Part shown: piece after piece, positions 35,801-47,595 of the stretch
Numbering within the stretch: position 1 is the stretch's first letter
Layout: each line of letters opens with the position of its first letter
Position numbers and translations under genes: made by a program
Notes under the pieces: generated by a model
Seen by the model: the letters and a program-made list of their open reading frames with translations, nothing else
Told to the model about the DNA's origin: nothing
The model's database searches: none
Assembly: GCF_000224145.3 (NCBI RefSeq)
Contig: NC_020174.2
Coordinates: 832,520 to 896,519 of the forward strand
DNA from: Ciona intestinalis
Lineage: Eukaryota > Chordata > Ascidiacea > Phlebobranchia > Cionidae
Direction: 5' to 3'
Length of the DNA: 64,000 nucleotides

Positions 35801-38800
35801 AGTTAGTTTCAATGCTCACTAAGTTAAAAATGTGTTTCAGTGATGTAAAGTTTAATGAAAAAAACATCTAAAAAAAGTGGAAAAGTGTTTGTAATCAAGA
35901 AAAGGTAAAATGTAACTAGGTAACATAAAAGTAAGGATGGGGGAAGATAGGACACCTTTAGTATCAAAATATCCTGATCCTGTTTTAAACAATAAACAAC
36001 AGTAAATGGGAGTCCGTGAGAAAGCGGTTTCATAATTCCTTGAATGTTTCCTACCAAATGGAATGAGAAGATAGAATGAAAAGGTGTCCCATCTTACCCA
36101 ACTTTACTATATATGCAAAGTTTAATAAAAAAAAAGATTAAAAAAGTGAAAAAATGTTTGTAATTGTCTAATTGAGAATAAAGAAATTGGCGAAAGAATG
36201 GACAAAAATATCAGAAAAAAAGAAGAAAAATGTTCTTACTGAAACAAATAATCTTATTTTATGTTTCTTTTTCTTATTTTATTACACAACCCACCTAGCC
36301 ATATCAGCAAGGTTACTGTAAATATCTTCTTCTTCTTCATGGTTGTACATTTGTTTACGACCAACATGGCTTTCTGGGAATGGCCTGTATAATAAATGGG
36401 TGAAGTTTTATTCACTTATATCTAATTTTATTTCTCTATACTTAATTTTTTTCAGTCATAGCTATTTTTTCAGTCATACGGACTCATACCTAATTCAATA
36501 TCTTTAAAAGGTTGGATATTTAAACTGGTGGGCAGGTAACTGAACATATAAGTTGCTAAATTGTATTTAAATCTGTATTCAAACCTCTTCATCGCCGTTT
36601 TTTAGTGTTTAGTAAAACCTGAGGTGATGTTTTAACCCATAGTTGTCAAGCATAGGAAACCTTATTGATTAATGTGATAAATAGAAATTACTTAGGAAGC
36701 TTAACTATATATAGTGTGACCTCAAAACTTAAAACATTAGGACAAAGGGTATTATACAATAAAAATCCAAAAGATCAATAATTATTAAGATGATATGCCT
36801 GGCAGGAAGAGCCAGTTTAAGAATGGCAACTGGGAGTTATATATTATTTTTTGAGTTGTGTAACTTAAAAACACAATTACTAGCATAAGTTTAACAACAA
36901 CAGCTTTTAACTTAAAAACTTCATGATATATTTTAAGCAGTGTGGTTTTTCTTTATCGCACAGACTTTTCAAAAACAATTACAGTCAATTATGTATATAT
37001 TTATTATTTTATATAAATGAGGTTTTGGGCAACATGGGACCTGAGATGTAGACCGCAGTTGGCCCTTTAAGCTTTACCGCGAGTCAATTACATTATAAGA
37101 ACATTGATTCATGCGGTGACACTGCTTAGTAATATGCAAATTCAACAAATCACCTCATTTCTAAATTAAGCGGAGACTACAATGAAATTATAATGATTGC
37201 TTCCTAGTTAATACCTGGCACATGATCAATACACCAACTTGGTGTAAAAGGAATTTTAAACATTAAACTGAGTATTAGTGAACATATAATAGTTATATGA
37301 AAGTCAGATTACGTAAACACTATAATTAAAAGTTCTTTAAACCTTGGAATGCAAGTTAATAGGCACTTATGCTATACCATATAATGCGTGGTTTACTTAT
37401 ATGGTTTTAGTTCTAAGCTTTAAGCTTTGTTTCATTCAATTTACTGGAGTGAATGTACAAGTTAATACACAGTAAAACTTAAATGCCTTGAAATCAATAA
37501 GCACCCATATAAAATAACCGTAAGATTGCTACAGTCTATAGTCTAAAGATATAAAATATTGATTTCTTATATAAGTAAACAATATATTTTACTGTCACAA
37601 ACTGTTTGAATAAACTGTATATGGGATGTTGCACAACACCTGATTTTAACATACAATTTTGTTTGTGTAATGGTTAAACTGCATACAATGAAAGCAACAA
37701 TGATATGAAACTAAGTCAACCAACTGCAGAATTCAAAATTTGTGATTTCGTCAATTTTTAAATTTTTATTTAATCTTCTGAAAACTGTTTAAAGTGTTTC
37801 AGCGTGAAGAAATCTTCACAAAGCTGAACTTAACTTATTTATGTTAAGGTAAGTAGATACAGCAGTTCAATGAAAGGTGTTTGTGACACAACAGAATGAT
37901 TCATTGCGTGTTTCCTTGTGTAGGCTGCAGTGTGGGACCACAACACACGCCAGCTTGTATATTTACACTGAAACTTTATCCAAAAATTTAATTTTAACTA
38001 AATATTCAAATTAAATAAAATTTCTCAGCAGTTTCAATTTTCCGTAACATTTGCAACAGAGGAGCAGAATATTAAATACCACAGTGACGTTATGCTAAAA
38101 CTGTTTTTAGAACATTTTTTATCCCTGACAAACCTTTGGCTGAGTTTTCAGCAAACATTAAATATGATGCAATTTCTCAACAAATTCTGTTAATCATAAT
38201 ATTTTCTTGAAATCTTGAGAATGAAATAAATCTCTTAAAAATTTCTATTTTTATTCCCATTTGCAGTTAACGTATCTTAAAAATAAAGGCTCAAGGAAAC
38301 ATGTATACTCAGTACAGTATTACTGTAAGCGTCTTAAGGTATTACGAATCACCGGCGGTATGTTCATATGTTGCATATTTACTTAGAGTAAAATGAGCTT
38401 GTATAACTTACTCAACTCATTTAAGCACATCATTTATAATTATTGCCTTTACAAATTGAGAGGTTTTCAAGCCAATGTATTGTGTCTTACATCATGCTTG
38501 TTATGCTAATCTACATTTATACTTAGGTAAAATAAAGTGATCTAATGATCTTATGTAATGCCTACAAACAAACATTATAGACATGATTGTGTCAAGCATA
38601 TAACAGCACACTTTACATTCTTTTGTAACTATGTCAGAAGCCGCACTTATCCATAGTAGGAAAAAATGTTATTTATTTTCTCCTATTGTAATAGGAGGCA
38701 TAAGGTAGGTTTACACATACATGGTGTATTATACAAAGTGTATTACATGATAACATGAGAATAAGAAACTCTATTCAGTTACAGGACTTCCTCATTCAGA

Positions 38801-41800
38801 TGACACAATGTGCCTAACACTAAACTATGGTATGCCACAAGCAATAATATACAGGGCTGTCATTGTTTTCCTTTCTACATTAAATTGAAATTTTGTATCA
38901 ATTTAATTGAAGTTGAAAGCGTAACGATAAATTGTTCCCTACCGTTCAAATAAAAACAAAGTTCCAATCAATGTTATAAACTATTTTATGGACAAAGGAA
39001 AATTGGTGTGTTTGTTGTTTAGTGCTTAAAGACTGAACGAGTTAATGGGCAATGGTTTGATTTTTAGGAGTTACAAAACTCGATTATATTTGTTGTTTCC
39101 ATGTTTATATCATCACAATTATGTTCTGAACTGAAACTCCTGATTACAAAACAGGGTTTTTTTAACTGAACACAGTGGTTTCTTAAGGAAGTCATAACAG
39201 ACAAAAGACAGAACATTGTGGAAGAAAAGCAGACCTCTGCTTATGACTTTGGCACTTTTAGAAACGAATAATATAACAGGCGTAATAAACAAATCTAGGG
39301 GATTTTTTTAGGGAGTAGGACGTATATGAGTATATATATGAGTTCCATAAATACATCAGACAAACAGGGAAATTAAGAAACAGATATTAGCTGAGTAAAC
39401 AATGCACATGTGTGTTACAAGATTGGTTTATATACTGTACAAATATTTAGTATATTTATTAACAAATAAACCAGACTGCTGCTTTTCCAAGAAATATCTA
39501 TAAATTACGACCGAGCGCACAAAATCTACTTTCGTTTTGAATGAGAACATGATCTTAACGAAAGACCGGTCACTGATCCTACAACTCGTTTGCATTTGCA
39601 ATGCAGTGTTACATTACATACAGTTTGGTTTATTTTTAAAATGTATATATATTGTATATATATATATATACTTTAAATCTACCAAAGGTTAAAGCTACAG
39701 CCAATTTGATACTTTTCAACAAAGATACTTTTTTTATTAAATTGAAATACAAACCGTTGAAGATATCTAAGAAAACACAAGTTTCAAATTCTAAACAAGT
39801 GAAAAACATGAAATATTTCTGGTATGGTGAAGTAAGTAAACAAGAATAAAATGTGTATAGGTTGTTAAAGCCTGGTGTATTATAATTCTAAAATAGACCT
39901 TCTGAAAATAGTTTTGTTTTTTTTTCAATCTTTTAAGAACCAATAACAACCAAAATAACAAACTATTGCTAGAAGATCTGTTTCAGAATTATAAAAAAGC
40001 TTTTGCCAAACCGGCTCATATAATCCAAAAAAACGAAAACCGAAATGGCATAAAATCGCTGATTCAGCAAACCGAGCCTTTACTGCATCCCATATATACA
40101 GCCAGTGGCGCAGCCAGGGGGGTTTCGGGGGTCGTGACCCCCCCCCCTTTTAAAACAAAAAAAAATTATTTAAAAATTTAAAAAAAAAAAATGTGAACAA
40201 TTTTTTGATTAACCCCCCCCCTTTTTTTTTCTGGCTGCGCCACTGTATACAGCCTTGAGCCTATGTTAGTTTATGTAATATAGAAAAGCAACAAACCTGA
40301 ACTTATACTGGGATGCTGGGGTTTGTGAAAGTAAGGATAAAACTTGAAGAACCTAAAACATGGTTTAAAATTTAGAGGCAAAGCAAACGAAACACATAAC
40401 ATTATAATAAAGAGTAAGTCATTTTTTAAATTTTACTTTTACAAAGATCAGATTAATTAAAACAGCGAAAGAGAAGGAAATTAGCAGCAAAATGACCATT
40501 GTTGTAAACTTTAAGAACTTATGAGTTCAAATATAGCTTATTAGAAATGTAATGGTTAAAAGTTCATGACTTTAATATGCTATAAATATATTTTGATTAA
40601 AAGCACATATTCACTTTATTCATAAGCGTTTGGGTCTGACAATAAAGTTTAGCAATCTTTTATATATATATATTATAAGTAATAAAGTAATAACTATAAA
40701 TATGGCCAAAATCCAAAAAAATGTTCATAACAAAACCTCAACCACATATAATAAGGTAATAACATAATAACTACACTTTTTATTTCATATTTTACCAGAG
40801 GAATATTGGTCATGTCATAGAGATCTGAAGGCAAGAATGTCTCCTGCAGTCTGAACACATTGTTCAACGCATGTAGAGTGGTTCGTATGTTTTGTAAGCA
40901 TGAGAACTGTAAAAAGAAAATTTGGTTAAATAGTAGGTAATCATAGGCAGATACAATGATCATACAGATCCATACGCCCATAGAAGCCAGACTTTTATGA
41001 ATGCAGGGGTCAGGGGTGGGGATGCACGCTACAGAATAATTAGGTATTTTAGGATATCCTAGAAACTTTATTTCGAACCCAGAATTCCGAATCTTTTTGT
41101 ATTTATAAGAAAAAACGTATGAAGTCAAACAGCCAAGCCGAAACGTATAGCAACCTTTTAAAAGCTGCTGCGAAACGTACCGAATTTCGTAATTAGATTA
41201 GAATATAAAAGGATTCAAAATTCTGTAATGTGCATCCCTATGCAGGGTGACACAAATCTAACCTATTAGTTGTAATGTTTACTGATAAATACAGTGTAGA
41301 AAAAGTCTGGAGTATGGCATGTGTGCTACCCTAGGTTTGGTGTCAATGTGTAGCCAGATTTGCCAGCAGTAGGCACCTTACACGATACATAATGTTTTAT
41401 TAATGCGTAATTTAATTAAATTTACGAGCAATGCATTATGCACCTTTTGAGTAGGAGTGCAGCGCATAAAACTGTTGCATAAATTAAAGATTGCTTAAAC
41501 CAAATGTTTAAAAACTAAACCAAAATTTAAAAGCTAAACAAAATGTTACATAAAAATTAAAAAAGCAAACAGGTCAAAAAACAATATTGAAATTTGATAA
41601 GCATATGTGACCAAACACAACAGATCATATTCAAATTATAACTGGCAAAAATTTGTTATGTAATAGAACTGAAGGAAAAATCAATATAATTATATAATAC
41701 AGTATAATATATATTTAAATTGTTTCATCAGCTGCAGATATGAGCAAGGACAAAAAAATATTCCTTTGCAAGGGCACAAATTGTTCTTTGCAAGGGCACA

Positions 41801-42164
41801 AATTTACACTGTTCGTATAAATGATGTACCTAAGTAGTCAGGGTGTTAGGCTAATATACTAGAACGCGCCTGAACTGAACCCCAGGTCCTTGACGAAGGC
41901 CCCACCCACATATAATAGAATCTTATACACAGGTATCTTTACATTTACATATACCTGTAACATTTGTGGTCGTAAATTAATTTGAGTGAAATCCACTGAT
42001 CCAGGTTGAATCACATTAAGCAGGTTACACAGTATCACTCCATCTCTTAATGTTTGTGCCAGGTCAAACACAACAGCATGAGGTTGGCAGGTTTTATGGT
42101 CTCTGGGCAGTACACCAGTGTCCGTCAGCCAGCGTACACACTGACGCCACAATTCCTTCTCCAT
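20817..42164 (-). CDS. VAV: VAV guanine-nucleotide exchange factor, complete, 26 exons plus one alternative
   Basis: Rho/Rac GEF activated by tyrosine phosphorylation. Exons, 5' to 3': 42164-41955, 40906-40796, 40352-40297, 36384-36295, 35746-35632, 35074-34922, 34274-34179, 33932-33828, 32422-32327, 31896-31825, 31217-31125, 30426-30295, 30044-29964, 29493-29381, 28341-28208, 27741-27643, 27301-27246, 26284-26227, 25938-25790, 25455-25393, then 24463-24303 or 23889-23795, then 22785-22678, 22324-22234, 21851-21659, 21261-21095, 20861-20817. All junctions are in phase: 948 or 926 residues (human VAV1 about 845). Domains: CH 1-120 (MEKELWRQC), acidic 125-190 with the three regulatory tyrosines (DIYSNL, NLYDSV, GIYGSL), DH 195-370, PH 400-510, C1 518-570 ([18 protein letters not shown]), SH3 630-690, SH2 748-825 ([10 protein letters not shown]) and SH3 885-945 ([16 protein letters not shown]). 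Start: first Met of the CH domain. Confidence 0.95.
20979..21090. repeat. Short tandem repeat in the last VAV intron
   Basis: About six degenerate copies of ATCAAACTATGACATC, some with ATGATATT in place of the last block. It fills much of the 233-base last intron, directly beside the exon ending at 21095. Confidence 0.8.
23795..23889 (-). other. VAV: VAV alternative exon B before SH2
   Basis: Acceptor ACACCCCAG, donor TTG/GTATAA; 31 codons plus two bases, phase 0 in and phase 2 out. Encodes [15 protein letters not shown]... and ends LEQFYW/YAG, matching the WYAG start of VAV SH2 domains. It has the same phases as the exon at 24303-24463, and joining both creates TGA at the seam, so the two look like alternatives. 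Confidence 0.75.
23891..24039. repeat. 26-bp minisatellite next to VAV alternative exon
   Basis: Five full units and one partial, each TGGGGTGTTGTGGTTTAG followed by TGGGGTTG. On the transcribed strand the unit is C-rich with a branch-point-like CACTAAACCAC. The copy nearest the exon supplies its polypyrimidine tract and part of its AG. Confidence 0.92.
24303..24463 (-). other. VAV: VAV alternative exon A before SH2
   Basis: Acceptor CCAAGTTTAG, donor ATCTG/GTTTGT; 53 codons plus two bases, phase 0 in and phase 2 out. Pro- and Ser-rich linker ([20 protein letters not shown]) ending in W/YAG when joined to the SH2 exon at 22785. Confidence 0.75.
24842..24960 (-). mobile_element. SINE 3'-tail, inverted, in VAV intron
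   Basis: TATAACACAGGTGTTCTG, CATACACCTCGTGCCCGC and TTACGAGTGGCAATAT match the SINE tail in reverse. The head is missing. Confidence 0.65.
27080..27208. mobile_element. hAT-type MITE, copy 1
   Basis: Terminal inverted repeats CAGTGGCGCAGCCAGG / CCTGGCTGCGCCACTG with an 8-bp CACACACA duplicated at both sides (within a CA run). Intronic in VAV, about 130 bp, non-coding. Confidence 0.85.
27890..28192. mobile_element. SINE fragments, intronic in VAV
   Basis: An inverted head-side piece (GTCTTGCCCAAGGATACAT near 27907) is followed by a forward tail (GGTAACTCGTAAGCTGGCAC near 28092 to GAGGATAAAGTAAGTT). Head and tail are in opposite orientations, so this is two fragments or a rearranged copy. Confidence 0.6.
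28384..28513. mobile_element. hAT-type MITE, copy 2
   Basis: CAGTGGCGCAGCCAGG ... CTGGCTGCGCCACTG flanked by AACATAGG and AACATAAG, an 8-bp target duplication with one mismatch. Lies 42 bases upstream of the C1 exon in the transcript direction. Confidence 0.88.
28882..29298. mobile_element. Second hAT-like element with duplicated 3' end
   Basis: Starts CAGTAGTTCTCAACC and ends GGTTAAGAAACACTG at 29190, flanked by an 8-bp ATCTAGAA on each side. A second, diverged copy of the last 108 bases follows (29191-29298), ends GGTTGAGAAACACTT, and is again followed by ATCTAGAA. Confidence 0.8.
31881..32000. repeat. 30-bp tandem repeat covering a VAV splice acceptor
   Basis: Four units of 30 bp sharing GCTTGTTTAATTCCTAC and AAATAAATA. 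The first unit contains the acceptor and first bases of the DH exon 31896-31825. The other three are copies of the same acceptor lying in the intron. Confidence 0.95.
32605..32650. mobile_element. MITE remnant, both tips only
   Basis: AGAAGGGTGGGGGAAGATGG is followed almost at once by TTTTCCCAACCCTACT. The interior has been lost, leaving the terminal repeats nearly abutting. Confidence 0.6.
32898..33090. mobile_element. MITE copy in VAV intron
   Basis: CTGTAGGGTAAGATGGGAC ... GGTGTCCCATCTTCCCCCAA, with interior TTTGCTTACTACCAAATGGG. Confidence 0.82.
35930..36112. mobile_element. MITE copy in VAV intron
   Basis: AGTAAGGATGGGGGAAGATA ... GGTGTCCCATCTTACCCAAC, with interior AACAATAAACAACAG. 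It separates two exons of the acidic region. Confidence 0.8.
40103..40245. mobile_element. hAT-type MITE, copy 3
   Basis: CAGTGGCGCAGCCAGG ... CTGGCTGCGCCACTG flanked by a perfect 8-bp TATACAGC duplication. Homopolymer-rich interior. Confidence 0.92.
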
Positions 42165-42302
42165 TTTAAAAGCTAAACTACATTACAGAGGCAGCAGTTG
42201 CTGTGGGAAAATATTTTGGGCATTTTTACAAATATAACCGGTTCTAGTTTAAGATGAATACCGTAGCACATAATCCAATATGTTTCTTAATGATGGTTTA
42301 AT

Positions 42303-42655
42303 TGACAAGGGCACAACTAAAACCCCGTAACCTTGACTGCCTTAAAAAGCCTGTATTCGGTATCAGTGTTGCCAGTTTATTTTCGTCCCGAATTTCATGA
42401 TTGTAAATAAACAGCCTTTATTCACAATCACGAAATTCAGGCCTGTGTTTTAACAATCACGAAATTCAGGGGTGCGTATTTACAATCACGAAATTCAGGG
42501 TGGCGAAATACTTTTAGTTACAAAAATCTGTTTACTTATGTACACCCACCAAAAAGATTATAATAAGTAAAAATAAACTGGCAACACTGCAACCAAATTC
42601 AGGCTTTTCAGGGCAGTCAAGGTTTCAGGGTTTTGGTCATGCCCATTGACAATGC
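42303..42655. mobile_element. Foldback (long inverted repeat) element
   Basis: Exact inverted cores CAGTGTTGCCAGTTTATTTT (42364-42383) and its complement (42570-42589). Imperfect inverted arms extend outwards through CCTTGACTGCC to about 42303 and 42655. The centre has three direct copies of CAATCACGAAATTCAGG. Confidence 0.85.
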
Positions 42656-43686
42656 TCTTGTACAGTCTTGGGGATCAGGGTATATTTAATATAATTCTGT
42701 AAAAATCTTTTGCTACCAAATGCGATAATATAAAAATCCTTAAAAGACATCATAGCAAAACAAAAGAGACCAAACAATGCAATACACAACAGCACTACAT
42801 TGTATCTATTTGGTGAAATTTAATATCCAATTTTTAAGAATCTTGTGGACTTGTAAAAACATAAGGCTAGGGAGGATAAAACACAGATCTTCTGGTTAGT
42901 TTTAAAACAAATATGAACATACGATTTTTATGAGATTCATATTACAACTAGTGTCAGGAATACAGAGCTTCAGCTTAACTATACTAATATTCATATAAGA
43001 AATATAAAAGAGGGAATGAAACAACGTTCATACAACAATAGCCCACACACTTGAAAATATGTGACTATAACTTAATAAGGTGTCCCGAAAACAGCCAAGA
43101 TTGATTTCCTGATATACTAAATAAACTAAAATAACAGTACAAGAGTCACAAAACACATTGACAGACAAAACCAGTAAACAGGCCTATAAATATGAAACAT
43201 ATTATATTTTAACACCTTTTCTCTCGTAAAATTAAAACAGAATCGAATTTAGACAAACTCAGCCTAATTTATTTAACCCTACACTTTTATATTTATTGCA
43301 ATACATTCGATTCCCATTCAACTACACGCAAACTACAACAGAAACTTTATTGTGCAAGATTTCTTTGCCATACAGGAAGAAACCAGAAGGGAGTCAATTT
43401 ATTTGGTCGCTAGATGTCACTACAATTTCCCGCGAAATCGAGACTTATTTTATGATGTTAAAAGGGGTCTCTAAACTTTTTAATTTACCTATATTGGCTA
43501 TTTCTGCAAATAAAAACTTACTTAATAGTAAAAATTTAGAAACAGTATTGTATATACAATGTCTAAATCAAATTAGTAGTAGTATTCTACACACTCGATT
43601 TTTTTAATAAAGCCGAACAGGTAAGCTAATATTACCGCGAGCTAGCGCTAGAGAGTAATATTTTTTAATAAAATTCGAATAACGGA

Positions 43687-43736
43687 NNNNNNNNNNNNNN
43701 NNNNNNNNNNNNNNNNNNNNNNNNNNNNNNNNNNNN
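43687..43736. other. Assembly gap (50 N)
   Basis: Fifty Ns immediately before a SINE tail; the SINE head is probably missing in the gap. Confidence 1.
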
Positions 43737-43875
43737 AAAATCCAAAAAAAATATTTACCTACAAAGTAACATACATGGTAACTCGTAAGCTGGCACGAGG
43801 TGCTAAACCCGTGTGATAACGACTGTCGTTTTCCGGCCACGCGAGGATAAAGTAAGTTACATTCATTCATTTGTA
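43737..43875 (+). mobile_element. SINE 3' part
   Basis: GGTAACTCGTAAGCTGGCAC, GATAACGACTGTCGTTTTCC, GCGAGGATAAAGTAAGTTAC and CATTCATT. Nearly identical to the tail of the 8470 copy. Confidence 0.8.
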
Positions 43876-46779
43876 AAGTTACATTCATCTTTGTTTTTTG
43901 TATAAAAACCGAAGAGATGAAATAATTTTTCCGCGAGCTAACGCTAGAGAGTAATAATTTTTAATAAAATTCTACACATGGAACGACGAGCTGGTAAAGG
44001 GAACCGCTGAGATAAAACGATGCGACAAATACGAAGCTTCATGTAGAATTACGTGTGATTACAATGTGGCTTAGAGGTTTATGAAGCATTTATTTGTTAC
44101 AAATTACACACAAATTAAGTAATGTTGGGTAATATAAACACCGGTAACATATTGTATTTACAAGCATATTTTACTGCGTTTACTACGAGATATAATAAAA
44201 TTTAGGAACACCTTTTTTGAAAAAAAGGCCGATTTTGTACCATATAGACCCAAACCAAATAAATACACAAATGACAAGTATGGAGGTGGTATGCAACATT
44301 TGTACTGAATACCTGTGTACCGAAAATCACCCATTTTGATAGAATATCAGTTCCTAAAATTAACAAACGTTCTCGTACTTTTTACACCTTCCTTGAGTTA
44401 AACATGGAGCCAACGTGCAAAGGTCGCAGGTCGACCACCCATTAGATTGTGACATCATACGCTTACCTGTGACGCCAGATAATAGTAGGGTTTATGTCTT
44501 GTCTGCGACAAATGCCCCACAAAGAATTCGCGCTAACGAGAGCGCTACAAACCGAATTACACGAATGCCGAACCCAGGACTATTCTACAAAAATTAAGAA
44601 TTTTGTGCCGATTTTGGAAAAAAACAGAAAACAGTTAATTCTTAATAGCGTCTCAATTTATTTTTTACGCAAAGTAGGTGTGTTTAATCTATGTCGTAAC
44701 AATGGATACGTTCCAGCTGTCTAGTATTTTGCTGCGGTTGTTTGACGCGATTCGATCCCAGACTCCAAGGCGCCACCCCACAACTTCAAAGCGGACAAGA
44801 ATTGAGAATTTTTCGCACACTTTTTGACGCTCGCCGTTTTAAAATATTCCCGCAAATTTTTTTTCACGTTTTTTTCTTTTTTGATATTTTAAGATAATTT
44901 TGTAAAAAAAAAGATTAAAAAAATGTTTTTAAAAGTAGGAAAAATGTTTAATATTATCAAACTTTTTATTTATCGAAACATTTTTAGGAGTGATTTTTGG
45001 TGCGAAGTTTCTGAAGTGCACACGTAATCGATCAACAAACAAATCGATAAAGAATCTGCGACTAATCTCTGAGGCAGGCGCCTGAGTTCCGAGATAAATG
45101 GGTAATGAGCCAGCGACAAGAAAACCAAACAAAAAAGCTTCAAACTAGGGCCTGGTAGTAACAGATAACAGTCTGCAGAGCGAGCGGCCGGCTGGATGGC
45201 GCCTAACTACACCTGTTCATCGGCCCAACGAGCCGCAAAAGCGATAAACAATACCGGCGCTTAGGAGAATGAAAGAAAAATGGAAGAGCAAAGCAGGAGG
45301 AGAAACGAGGTCATGAACTCCCTTTGGAAGTGGGAGAGTGGGAAGTAAAAGAGAAATGAAAGAAACAAAGAACTTGAACGAGCAGAAAACAGGAAATTTT
45401 TGCCTTTTGGATTGTGGTACTTCCTATGGTTGCTTGTTGCAAAACAAGTCCCTAATGACGGAACAATACAAGTCACACATTGCACACAATTCACAAATTC
45501 CACTGATGGCCATTTTTAAATAAAAACGCATCGACGCCAGCGCGAAAACCGGATTTTCTCCAAAACATGAGTTCTTAACAAGGCGGCTTAAACTGAAGTC
45601 ACCTGTTTGACCTTTGACCTGGAGAAGGCGCCAAGTTAAGTTGAAAGGCGACAGTACGTTGGCGGGGGCCGACAATTACCCACGCCGCCTAACCCCAACC
45701 TCAACCCCCTTCACCCACGTATAGTGTACACATACAGATGAAAACTGTTTTCAAAAACCGCCGTCCATTTTGCCTCATTTTTACACGCATCGGGCTATTG
45801 CCTTTGTTTTAACAAGGTTTTACAAATTTATATGATCTGTTATTTCAAATTAACACGAACCCATGGCAATACATTAACATTTTTCAAACCCGTAACGTAA
45901 GAAAAAAGTTAAAATTAAAATTTTGCCCATTATCTGAAAAATACAGGCAACTACCGGTAATAAAAATTACTCAATAAAATATATATAAGACTGTGAATCT
46001 ACTCAAAATTTGTCGTTTTTAGATATCATTAGCCATATATGTAACATATATATTTTTTATACCCTATAAGTCGTATATATGTATATACAAATGGGGCAAA
46101 ATCCTAGTTTTTATTAAAGTATTAACAACTGAAACCATGCTCAAGAAATATCGGAATGTGAAGTCAGGGAGAAGTTTCGCGTCTGTCGGCCGCATTGTGA
46201 CCTCACAATCCGCATTATTCTCACCCATGTTTCCTGTTTATTTATGTTTATAAAGCGGGTGTCAAGTCAGGCGCCACTAGTCCGCTACGTCACAATACCG
46301 CTAACGACGTAACAATCGTACTTAATACTTAAAATCCGCGAAGCGATTTAAAAATCATTTAAACAAAAAAAAGATTTCGATAAAAAACAAATTTTACAAT
46401 CAATACATGGCAGCTGCAAAAATATGTTTGTTCGTAAAAATAATTCATCGGATTCGAAATTCGACATTTCAATGTCTGGTGCCCATGTGGCAGATGACAA
46501 ATGAGTGTTTACAAACGTAGAGCCTAAAGCTGGATCTGGATTACAAATAATCTTCAACTTAAAACGTTATTTACGTTCCGAACAAACATGAAGATGGCGT
46601 CGTGTTTGGGCGTTGTGGAACACAACAACACTCAAGGCGTCAATATAACGTCTACGTCTCTACACGAAGTATTGACAATACAAAGCCGGTCAAACTTACA
46701 TTACGAAAGGGCTGCATGTAGTAAAAGCCAATTTTAAGGCTCCAATTGCTCAACCATGTTTAAATTCATTATACAATGT

Positions 46780-46972
46780 ATATTACTGTGGGGTAAGATG
46801 GGATATCGTTGGCACATAAATTCCCATATTTCATAGTTCGGTTTTAAACAGTTAATAACGCTATTTTAAAGTCGTGATGATATGGTACTTTTTTTTAATG
46901 CTCTCTGTTTGCAATCAAATGGGACGTTAAAGGAGTAAAAGAGTGTACCATCTTGCCCCTACCTACTATAAC
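46780..46972. mobile_element. MITE copy
   Basis: TACTGTGGGGTAAGATGGGA ... GTGTACCATCTTGCCCCTAC with TA edges; interior diverged. Confidence 0.75.
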
Positions 46973-47595
46973 GCCACAAACAGTGCAGCGTGCTTGCGTA
47001 TGATTAACGGCAATTTAAACGTGTTTTACACCTGAGACGTATACGATGCAAGACAAGTGTAAAATCGTCACAACCAACCAAAACAAAATCACATCACGGC
47101 CAATTGCCTACATTATCATGGGGTTTAAAGCCGCGTGTACAGTCGTTCAAATAGACCGCTCGGTTAGCCCACCTCTAGCCTGTAATCTTGAACTTTTATA
47201 ACAAACAGTTGCCTAAATCGGTCGGGCATTTATATCTAATTCTTGGGTAGGCTTACACGGCTTACTGGTTGTCATTTATATAACAGTAACGGCGGACAGG
47301 ACTCGCCGGTTTTCCTGTGTGAAAACGGCTTAATGCAAATATACTGCAATAGGCATAAGATGCGCCACGCTGTTAACTAAACTGCCATAAACAACGTAAC
47401 TTTATGTTCACACGCACTGGTGTAATTTTAACTTTAACTATAGAAATCACATAAATTTAACAGGAGCAGCTTTATTGAAAATATTGCAAAGTCGTAACAA
47501 AGGAACTTGATGACGTAATAATTGCATGGTTGATTGGAATAGGAAGCAGAATTGGACGGAAAGTTCACTGCGTTAGGTCACGTAGAAATGTGACG

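Larger units (their letters stand above)
43635..43973. repeat. Direct repeats flanking a gap and a SINE
   Basis: CCGCGAGCTAGCGCTAGAGA with an AT-rich tail (43635-43679) recurs with one change at 43931-43973. Between them lie 50 Ns and a SINE tail. This may be a local duplication or an assembly overlap. Confidence 0.7.
42165..47595. other. Intergenic: VAV 5' side to ATOH8 3' end
   Basis: Carries the VAV promoter region, a foldback element, direct repeats round a gap, a SINE and a MITE. GC content rises between about 44700 and 46300, where GGCGCC palindromes occur at 44769, 45077, 45198, 45627 and 46270. TTTATT at 47471, read on the minus strand, is a poly(A) signal candidate for ATOH8. Several 60-100 codon frames are present but none has supporting splice sites or recognisable content. 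Confidence 0.6.

Noticed and set aside
43296..43607. 103-residue plus-strand frame
   Set aside because: No family, no splice support, next to repeats and a gap; likely chance.
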